Positions 58,194 through 64,000 of a stretch of DNA of 64,000 nt are shown here, piece by piece. Within the stretch, counting starts at the first letter, position 1; each line of letters opens with the position of its first letter. Source of the stretch: Verrucomicrobiota bacterium (GTDB lineage: Bacteria; Verrucomicrobiota; Verrucomicrobiia; Verrucomicrobiales; DEV007); assembly GCA_018970725.1 (NCBI GenBank), contig JAGWVU010000004.1, positions 1 to 64,000 on the forward strand, written 5' to 3'. A program made the position numbers and the translations under genes. The notes beneath the pieces are model-generated. The model was not told where the DNA came from. It did no database searches and worked only from the letters and a program-made list of their open reading frames with translations.

Positions 58194-59081
58194 TCAGGGC
58201 AAAATCGTCACCACGTCCGTCCACGTCGATTCGCCAAACTCCGCCAGAATCGCCTCGCGGATCGGCCCCGGGTTCGCGCCTTCCTCCAGAATCGCGAAGA
58301 CCACCGACCCGCTGCCGGACATCAGCGCCCCGGATACCCCGCTCCGGCTCGACAAAAACCGCTTGAGATCCGCAAGCACGAGGTGTTTGGCAAAAACCGG
58401 ACGTTCCAAACTGTTCACCAGTTCCCCCCAAGGCATCGGACGCGCCGCGTAATCAATTCCCGGGATCTCCTGTGAAGTCATCCATTCCCGGTAGGCCCAA
58501 GGCGTCGGCACCGCAAAAGCGGGCTTCACCAGGAGGAGCCGGGGCCGCCACGGAAAGGCGTCCGGCGCCAGTGGCACCACCTCCTCGCCCCGTCCGCGAC
58601 AGTCGCAGGCCCCTTCCCAGAGAAAGAAGGGAATATCCGAGCCCAGCCCCGAGGCCACCCGGGAGAGCGTCCCCAGGTCCAGTCCCAGTTCCAGCGCCTG
58701 ATTGATCCCGAGAAGGGCCGTGGCGGCATCGCTGCTGCCGCCTCCCAGCCCAGCTCCATGCGGAATCCGCTTGGTGAGATGAATCGCGAGATCGAAGGGC
58801 CGTTCCACCGCGTCCTCCAAAGCCCGCACCGCCTTGACCACCAGGTTGGAGGCATCGACGGGGAGAGTAGGGTCGTCACAAGTGAAGCGCAATCCACTTC
58901 CATCCGCTCCGCGCCAAGCCTCAAGCGTGTCGGCGAGCGAGATCCGCACCATCCTCGTATCGAGTTCATGAAAGCCGTCCGCCCGTTTGCCGAGGATTCG
59001 CAACCACAGGTTCACTTTGGCCGGGGCCTCCCGTCGGAAAATCAAGAAATCCGCGTTCATACCTTCCAGATTCGGGATCAT
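58194..59081 (-). CDS. ispE: 4-diphosphocytidyl-2-C-methyl-D-erythritol kinase
   Basis: A 295-residue GHMP kinase of the non-mevalonate isoprenoid pathway; it phosphorylates CDP-ME at the 2-position. Family landmarks: APAKVNLWLRILGKRADGFH (substrate-binding opening), PHGAGLGGGSSDAATAL (ATP loop) and SGSGSVVFAI near the C-terminus. The start at 59081 overlaps the pgeF stop by 4 bp (ATGA); an internal ATG at 59060 is less favoured for that reason. Confidence 0.95.
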   Translation of the reverse strand: MIPNLEGMNADFLIFRREAPAKVNLWLRILGKRADGFHELDTRMVRISLADTLEAWRGADGSGLRFTCDDPTLPVDASNLVVKAVRALEDAVERPFDLAIHLTKRIPHGAGLGGGSSDAATALLGINQALELGLDLGTLSRVASGLGSDIPFFLWEGACDCRGRGEEVVPLAPDAFPWRPRLLLVKPAFAVPTPWAYREWMTSQEIPGIDYAARPMPWGELVNSLERPVFAKHLVLADLKRFLSSRSGVSGALMSGSGSVVFAILEEGANPGPIREAILAEFGESTWTDVVTILP

Positions 59082-59782
59082 TCTCCGCCGCTTGAAACCG
59101 GTTTCCGCCAGGAGGCAAAGGCGAGATGCCGCCCTGTTTTGCCCTTCTCCATCCGGTAGGAGTAATAATTGGAGGGATGGGCCGAGGTGCAGGTGCCCGC
59201 ATCATGGATCGCCCCCTCCGGCACCCCGGCCACCCGGCACTGGTCGAGAATGCGCGCGGCAAAGTCCGTCTCATACGCGGGCGGACGGATGCAGGCGCTG
59301 AGTTGCACCACGAGATCCCGCGGTCGGCTCCCAAAGACCATTTCCATCATGGCCATGGTGAACGGCACAATCCCCAGCTCCGTCCCCTTTTTTCCAGAGT
59401 GCACCAGCCCGATGGCCCGGTGGACGGGGTCAACCAGATACACCGCACCGCAATCCGCCACGTGAATTCCCAGCACCACTTCAGGCAGCGCCGTAATCAG
59501 GGCATCCACCCCGGCCAGCGGCCAGCGCTCCGGATGCTGCAGGACCGACGCATCCACCAACCCCACCTTGCTCCCGTGAACCTGCTCCGCCGTGACCAAA
59601 AGCGAGTCATCGACTCCCATCCCGCGCAAAGCTTCCCGATGCCCCCCGCGCAAACGCCGCAACGCCTCGTCCTTATCGGCATCGTGCACGGCGATACCCG
59701 GCTCCCGCAACACGAACCCGTGCACCAAACCGGGAACGGCAAACAAAGAGGGGAAAGTTTCCAAAGGAGGAGCGTCGGTCAC
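59078..59782 (-). CDS. pgeF: PgeF/YfiH family polyphenol-oxidase-like protein
   Basis: A 234-residue protein of the YfiH fold, related to peptidoglycan editing factor and purine-nucleoside-active enzymes. The metal ligands are kept: His in EQVHG, Cys in VADCGAVYL and His in LVHSGKKG. The usual HAGWRG reads HSGKKG and the GPCIGP strand reads SACIRPP, so substrate specificity may differ. Ends YYSYRMEKGKTGRHLAF, as in the family. Translationally coupled to ispE. Confidence 0.82.
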   Translation of the reverse strand: MTDAPPLETFPSLFAVPGLVHGFVLREPGIAVHDADKDEALRRLRGGHREALRGMGVDDSLLVTAEQVHGSKVGLVDASVLQHPERWPLAGVDALITALPEVVLGIHVADCGAVYLVDPVHRAIGLVHSGKKGTELGIVPFTMAMMEMVFGSRPRDLVVQLSACIRPPAYETDFAARILDQCRVAGVPEGAIHDAGTCTSAHPSNYYSYRMEKGKTGRHLAFASWRKPVSSGGE

Positions 59783-59841
59783 CGGGCAAACTCACCCCGG
59801 TTCTCCCGGCGATCAACCGACAAGGACGACCCGAAGGAAGA

Positions 59842-61392
59842 TCAGCGCGCCGCCGTCTTGGCTGGAGCGACAGGGACCGGCATAGTGGTCGTGTTCCAGT
59901 CGTCCGTCCGGAAGGGCGTCAACGGGAGTCCCTCAGCGTTCTGGACGTTGCAGACCGGGTTGTCGGCCCATCCATAGCGAACCGCCAGCGGCTGGGCGAC
60001 AGAACTGTTCCAGACCTCGATCTTATTGGGGGCAACAATCTTCGCCTCGGCCCAAACGAACTTGTGATCCGCACCGGCGACGGCAAACCCCTTGGGTTCA
60101 CGGACGTCGAAGGTATCGAGCCCGCCCCCCGGTTGCTGAACGGTGACCACGACTTTGGAGCCCTGCACCTCATGGGAGAGATAGCGGGGGCTCTCGGCGA
60201 CGATCTTCATCCCGTAAACCTTGGCCAACGCGTGGCGCGCGAGGCGTTTGGCGACGTTCTGCTTGTCCTTGGGATGGATGTCATGAGCCTCTCCGAGGTC
60301 GTTGATTACGGCTTGCCCGGTGTTTGGCAGCTTGAGCGTCATGGTCTGCGCCTCTTGTAACTCGGCCCAAGCGCTGTCGCCCGGTTGCGCTTGCTCGTCC
60401 TTGAAATCCGCCAGTTGGACCCAGAAAAACGGGAAATCACCTTGGCCCCACTCCTTGCGCCATTGCGTGATCATCAGGGGAAAGAGCTTCCGGTAATTGT
60501 AGGCGCGGGCGGCATTGCTCTCACCCTGATACCAAATGGCCCCTTGGAGGGTGTAACCGATGATCGGGTGCAAGCAGCCGTTGTAGAGATTTCCCGGTCG
60601 GGCGTTTCCCTTCATCTGATCCACGGGGCTTTGCGGTGCGCGCCCCTGGGCCCCGCCGTCACGCCACTTCTCGAGAGCCTTCAACCAAGCCTCGGTGTTC
60701 GCCTCCAAATTCTTTTCCCGGGCCGTCCAATCATCGAGGTAGGACTTGAACTCCGGATCCGCCGCCAGAACATCGCGGGGCACCCAAGCCTCCGCCGCAG
60801 AACCACCCCAGGCGTTGTCGATCAGCCCGATGGGAATGCCCAGCGCCTGATGCAAGGTGCGGCCAAAGAAATAGCCGACGGCAGAAAACTGGCCGATCGT
60901 CTCCGGGGTGCACACGTCCCACTTGCCAACGAAGTCTTTCTGCGGTTGTTGGATTCCCACCTTGGGCACGGTGATGTGCCGGATCAAGGGATACTTGGCC
61001 GTAAGGGTCTCCAAATCCGGGTCGTCCGCGCTGGTCACGGACCACTCCATGTTGGATTGACCCGAGCAAAGCCACACTTCACCGACCAACACGTCCTGGA
61101 TCACGAGCGAACTCGATCCATCCACCTTGAGCTGCCGGGCCACCGCCGAGGCCTCCAAGGGCTGCAACCTGGCAACCCACTTGCCATCCGCCCCAGCCTT
61201 CGCCACCACGGATTGGCCCGCGAACTGCACGGTCACATTCTGTCCGGCACTGTCCCATCCCCACACGTTCACGGGGCGATTCCGCTGCAGAACCATGTGG
61301 TCGGTGAAGACCGCGGGCAATTTCACTTCGGCCAGGGCGAGACCGCTCGCCGCGAGCATGAAAATGGTGGCTACAAGGGTTTTCTTCATCAT
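59842..61392 (-). CDS. sialate O-acetylesterase family carbohydrate esterase
   Basis: A 516-residue exported esterase (signal [18 protein letters not shown] after tandem ATGs at 61392/61389). An N-terminal beta-domain precedes an SGNH-type hydrolase core: [12 protein letters not shown] with the nucleophile Ser, [32 protein letters not shown] and the [14 protein letters not shown] Asp-His pair. It removes acetyl groups from sugars, typically xylan or sialic-acid substrates in polysaccharide-degrading bacteria. A monocistronic minus-strand gene. Confidence 0.92.
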   Translation of the reverse strand: MMKKTLVATIFMLAASGLALAEVKLPAVFTDHMVLQRNRPVNVWGWDSAGQNVTVQFAGQSVVAKAGADGKWVARLQPLEASAVARQLKVDGSSSLVIQDVLVGEVWLCSGQSNMEWSVTSADDPDLETLTAKYPLIRHITVPKVGIQQPQKDFVGKWDVCTPETIGQFSAVGYFFGRTLHQALGIPIGLIDNAWGGSAAEAWVPRDVLAADPEFKSYLDDWTAREKNLEANTEAWLKALEKWRDGGAQGRAPQSPVDQMKGNARPGNLYNGCLHPIIGYTLQGAIWYQGESNAARAYNYRKLFPLMITQWRKEWGQGDFPFFWVQLADFKDEQAQPGDSAWAELQEAQTMTLKLPNTGQAVINDLGEAHDIHPKDKQNVAKRLARHALAKVYGMKIVAESPRYLSHEVQGSKVVVTVQQPGGGLDTFDVREPKGFAVAGADHKFVWAEAKIVAPNKIEVWNSSVAQPLAVRYGWADNPVCNVQNAEGLPLTPFRTDDWNTTTMPVPVAPAKTAAR

Positions 61393-61406
61393 GAAAGGGT
61401 TTATTC

Positions 61407-61432
61407 GAAAAATCAAAAAGAGCAAATGCTCT
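61407..61432 (-). terminator. rho-independent terminator of the tolB-pal unit
   Basis: On the minus strand AGAGC-ATTT-GCTCT is followed by TTTTTGATTTTT. It lies 59 bp beyond the stop of the membrane-protein gene at 61491 and just upstream of the sialate esterase start. Confidence 0.7.
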
Positions 61433-61490
61433 GTGATCACGCCTCCGGGGTGGGGAAACTTTCCGTTCAGCGGAGAAATTCAACAACCTC

Positions 61491-62153
61491 TCAGGGAATC
61501 CGGGGCTTGGCCGGGACCACCACCACCAAACGCCCCGGCTCCATCCGGATTTCGGAGATCCTTTTCAAGGCAGCCTGCAACCCGGGCAGCTCCGCATCGA
61601 ACCGGAACATGTGCAGATTGCGATAGTTCTGGATAAACGCGGGCGGAACGGAGCGCCCGGGCACGACAATATCCTCCAGCATCAGTTGCCAGGTATTCGT
61701 TTCGGAGGGGGCCACCGTGAAGCGGAAGGTGCCGTTGAGAAAGCGTTTGCCCCGCAGTTCCTGACTCATCTCCGCCACCAACCCCTGCGGCGTGATCGAC
61801 CGGACCCGGGCCTTGGCCCGGTAATCCTCGAGCCATGGGGAGGTCGCGATCCACGTGTTAAGGGTTTCCACGGTCACCGGCACTTCCGCACTGCCCCCGG
61901 ACTCCGCCGCCTGCCGGATCTGCTCCGCGGCAAGTTTTGCCCGCTCCAACTCTCCCACCCCCGGTCGCAACGGCTCCAGCTCCAGCGGGTTCGGGTCGAC
62001 GAATCCAGCCAAAGCGTTGTGTTGCATCACGCCGGTCATCACACCGCAGGTGCCGAGCCCCAGGAAAAAAGAGAGCACGACGACGGGGAGGATACAGCCT
62101 CCCCATGAGGGCTCCGGCGGCGGATCTGAGACGGCGGAAGCCGGTTCGGTCAT
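61491..62153 (-). CDS. single-pass membrane protein of unknown function after pal
   Basis: A 220-residue protein: a short Pro-rich cytoplasmic N-terminus, TM helix (ILPVVVLSFFLGLGTCGVMT, about 21-40), then a roughly 175-residue domain with alternating strands and helices (VTVETLNTWIATSPWLEDYR, LRGKRFLNGTFRFTVAPSET, MEPGRLVVVVPAK). I do not recognise the family. It is third in the tolB-pal unit, 30 bp after the pal stop, and closed by the terminator at 61407-61432. Confidence 0.65.
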   Translation of the reverse strand: MTEPASAVSDPPPEPSWGGCILPVVVLSFFLGLGTCGVMTGVMQHNALAGFVDPNPLELEPLRPGVGELERAKLAAEQIRQAAESGGSAEVPVTVETLNTWIATSPWLEDYRAKARVRSITPQGLVAEMSQELRGKRFLNGTFRFTVAPSETNTWQLMLEDIVVPGRSVPPAFIQNYRNLHMFRFDAELPGLQAALKRISEIRMEPGRLVVVVPAKPRIP

Positions 62154-62183
62154 GGAGCAACAGACTCCCGGTGAAGCGCCCGG

Positions 62184-62729
62184 TCAACGATGGAAACCAA
62201 ACTCGGCCCGGCGGTTCGCCGCATGGGCGCTATCCGACTCGCTCGCGTCTGCAGGATAATCCTCGCCATAACTCACCGTCTGGACCCGACCCGGATCGAT
62301 CCCGAACCGCACCAAGGCGGCGCGCACCGCCTGGGCCCGCAGCTCCCCGAGGTTCCGGTTGTAATCGGGCGTCCCGACAGAATCCGTGTGCCCGGCCACG
62401 ATCAAGCGGGAGGGATCGCTCCGCAGATACTCCGCGACCCGCTGCACCTTGGCCAGCTCGCTGTTGGCGATCTCATATTGATCAAACCCGAATTGGACCG
62501 CCGGAAAAAGGTCCCGCTTCACGCTGGAACTGAAGAAATTCACCCCGTTGGTGCGACCCGCCAGCGGAAGATCGCCCCCGTATCCGCCCTCCGCGGAGCT
62601 GTCGTAAACGTCGCCGTAGGAACCGGCTTCTCCGGGGGCCGGACTGCCTTTGCGGTTGGCACAACCGGTCCAACCGAGTGAGACAATCAGAATACCCAAT
62701 GACAGAAGGGATGGACGAGACGATTTCAT
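62184..62729 (-). CDS. pal: peptidoglycan-associated OmpA-family lipoprotein
   Basis: A 181-residue lipoprotein. The signal peptide ends in lipobox GWTGC (Cys23). After a Gly/Ser-rich linker, the OmpA-like domain spans about 75-181, with VAGHTDSVGTPDYNRNLGEL and AHAANRRAEFGF, which binds peptidoglycan meso-diaminopimelate in the family. It anchors the outer membrane to the wall as part of the Tol-Pal system. The frame opens at 62912 in tolB; the ATG at 62729 is chosen for the lipoprotein signal. It lies 28 bp after the tolB stop. Confidence 0.92.
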   Translation of the reverse strand: MKSSRPSLLSLGILIVSLGWTGCANRKGSPAPGEAGSYGDVYDSSAEGGYGGDLPLAGRTNGVNFFSSSVKRDLFPAVQFGFDQYEIANSELAKVQRVAEYLRSDPSRLIVAGHTDSVGTPDYNRNLGELRAQAVRAALVRFGIDPGRVQTVSYGEDYPADASESDSAHAANRRAEFGFHR

Positions 62730-62757
62730 GAGATTTGCGGGTGGGGGAAAGGATCTT

Positions 62758-63930
62758 TCAACGGGACCAAGCCGGCTCGGAGACCTCTCCGAAACCGCTG
62801 ACGACCGGCGCGCGGGTCCCGCTCTCCACGTCGTGAACGTAAAGCGTGCCGGACTGGACATAGGCAAGGTGCTGGGAGTCCGCCCCCCAAACCGGGGTCT
62901 CCGCGCTGGCACCGCTCGTCAAAACGCGGGTTGTCCCCGTCCGCAGGTCGTGGACCGCCACCTGATTCCGTCCTCCCTCCCGCACATTGAAGGCGAGCCC
63001 GTGGCCGTTCGGAGCCCAGTCCGGCTCCACGCAATACGCGTGCCCGGTATCGATCCGCTGCGGTCGCCCGCCCTCGGCCGGAATCACGAAAAGCTGCGGA
63101 GCCCCCGTCGCGTCCGACACAAAAACAATCTTCCGCCCGTCCGGTGACCAGCAGGGCGAGGATTCCACATACCGGGAGTGCGTCAACCGCTTGGGACGTC
63201 CCCCACGCACCGGCAGCACGAACAACTCCGGATTCCCGCTCGCACTCATCGTGCAGGCAATCTGTTCGCCTCCCGGAGAAAAGGCGGCACCGGTGTTGGT
63301 TCCCGGTTCAGAGACGATCTTCTCCCGGCGCCCGGTGGACAGATCAATGAGATAAATGTCCGCGAAACCGTTCAGGTATCCCGTGTAAGCCAGCTGCCGG
63401 GCGCCGCGACTCAGGGCGGGGCTCACGCTGATCGAATTGTCCCGGGTCACCTGCTGCAGGTTGGCCCCATCGGCATCACAGAGATACAGCTCCTTGCGCC
63501 CCGCCTTCTTCACGGAGAACGCAAACCGCGAACCCGCGATGCCCGGCACTCCCGTGATCGCCCCAACCGCGTCATCGGCAAAGCGGTGCGCCAGCGCCCC
63601 CAGAGCTTCCCCGTTGTATTTGCGCTCCAGCAGGATCCGTCCGTCCGGTCCTACGACCCGTCCCTGCAAAACTCCTGCGCCCGTGCTCCCCTCCACCGTG
63701 AACGCCCCGGCGGGTGTCGGCTGCAAACGAATCCGGCCGGAGCGGCGCAAATCCGCACTCAGAGTCTCCATCGCTTCCACGCCCCCGGTTCCCTGGAAAC
63801 CACGCAAAGCGACGGGAAACCCCCGCTGTCCAGTGATTGTGATCTCCACTGGCTGACCGAGCAGGATGCTGGCGAAGCCGACGGCCGCCATCCCGATCAC
63901 GAGCAGAACCTGTAAAAACTCGGAGCGCAT
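62758..63930 (-). CDS. tolB: TolB-like beta-propeller protein
   Basis: A 390-residue periplasmic protein with an N-terminal hydrophobic export segment (FLQVLLVIGMAAVGFASILL), a TolB N-domain (about 30-130) and a six-bladed propeller of WD40-like/PD40 repeats (GARQLAYTGYLNGFADIYLI, CWSPDGRKIVFVSDATGAPQ, DWAPNGHGLAFNVREGG). It partners Pal in outer-membrane constriction and integrity. tolQ, tolR and tolA are not adjacent here; the window edge hides what lies upstream. Confidence 0.93.
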   Translation of the reverse strand: MRSEFLQVLLVIGMAAVGFASILLGQPVEITITGQRGFPVALRGFQGTGGVEAMETLSADLRRSGRIRLQPTPAGAFTVEGSTGAGVLQGRVVGPDGRILLERKYNGEALGALAHRFADDAVGAITGVPGIAGSRFAFSVKKAGRKELYLCDADGANLQQVTRDNSISVSPALSRGARQLAYTGYLNGFADIYLIDLSTGRREKIVSEPGTNTGAAFSPGGEQIACTMSASGNPELFVLPVRGGRPKRLTHSRYVESSPCWSPDGRKIVFVSDATGAPQLFVIPAEGGRPQRIDTGHAYCVEPDWAPNGHGLAFNVREGGRNQVAVHDLRTGTTRVLTSGASAETPVWGADSQHLAYVQSGTLYVHDVESGTRAPVVSGFGEVSEPAWSR

Positions 63931-64000
63931 TTACTTAATGTTCGCAGAAGATTTTAAAATGTCAAAGGTAAGAAACTCCTTGAAGTTGAGTTTCTCTTCA
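63931..64000 (-). other. AT-rich region directly upstream of tolB
   Basis: The last 70 bases are much more AT-rich than the rest. On the minus strand they contain TTGACA followed 17 bp later by AACATT (a candidate promoter with a weak -10), and an 8-bp inverted repeat AGAAACTC...GAGTTTCT (63971-63978 and 63988-63995). A 22-codon open frame ends in TAA immediately before the tolB ATG and could be the tail of an upstream gene. Neither reading is secure. Confidence 0.3.

Noticed and set aside
1-64000. CRISPR arrays, prophage, insertion sequences, rRNA genes, replication origin
   Set aside because: No regularly spaced repeats, integrase or transposase with terminal repeats, rRNA-like stretches or DnaA-box clusters were seen; the only long direct repeat is the Rpn gene duplication.

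Overview
The window is a GC-rich, densely coded chromosomal segment with no gene-free stretch above 300 bases. It most likely comes from a Verrucomicrobiota (PVC group) bacterium. The evidence is the company the genes keep: a DUF1501 plus DUF1549/DUF1553 secreted pair, a FecR-LamG anti-sigma-like protein behind an ECF sigma factor, a Ser/Thr kinase fused to a formylglycine-generating-enzyme domain, a DUF4407 protein, a zinc-dependent phospholipase C with a DUF4332 tail, and a sialate O-acetylesterase. The taxonomic call is inference; no 16S rRNA is present. Many genes are joined by 4-base ATGA stop/start overlaps.

Layout. 1-1163: two tandem Rpn-type nuclease genes sharing a 130-bp perfect direct repeat. 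1415-4110: histidine kinase and an NtrC-like regulator that lacks the sigma-54 contact loop. 4228-14059: secreted or envelope enzymes (LamG phosphoesterase, phospholipase C, DUF1501/DUF1549 pair, large secreted protein). 14216-16686: a sigma factor broken by one in-frame TAA, overlapping a Ser/Thr kinase. 16757-21556: membrane proteins (DUF4407, TerC, ABC-2-like), a YbjN-like protein and tRNA-Pro. 21692-25205: thrS, infC (probable AUU start) and a HAD phosphatase. 25281-30786: complete RND efflux operon ended by a terminator. 30837-32437: amt with a good sigma-54 promoter and its own terminator.

32517-44533 is the most interesting region: twelve co-directional genes for proton-motive-force-driven energy transduction. 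One half resembles the Vibrio TonB2/TtpC system (DUF3450-like protein, TtpC-like long ExbB, short ExbB, ExbD, TonB, TPR protein). The other half (long TPR protein, unknown secreted protein, ExbB, two ExbD) ends in a protein with a TonB-like N-terminus but a von Willebrand A domain in place of the TonB C-terminus.

44547-50845 (minus strand) can be read as one long unit: ferredoxin, DUF721, folB, ECF sigma, TM anti-sigma-like protein, catalytically dead HtrA-PDZ protein, an RfaE2-PurN fusion and a Rep-like helicase. 50975-55962 (plus): thiG, an ABC ATPase that has lost most catalytic motifs, rodA, and an ECF sigma/FecR-LamG pair. 55956-63930: rsmB, a secretin-like secreted protein, pgeF-ispE, sialate esterase, and tolB-pal with a membrane protein, closed by a terminator.

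Functionally the segment is about the cell envelope: efflux, TonB/Tol energy transduction, envelope stress signalling, peptidoglycan synthesis and secreted hydrolases. Housekeeping translation, cofactor and isoprenoid genes are interspersed. No CRISPR array, prophage, insertion sequence or rRNA is visible.
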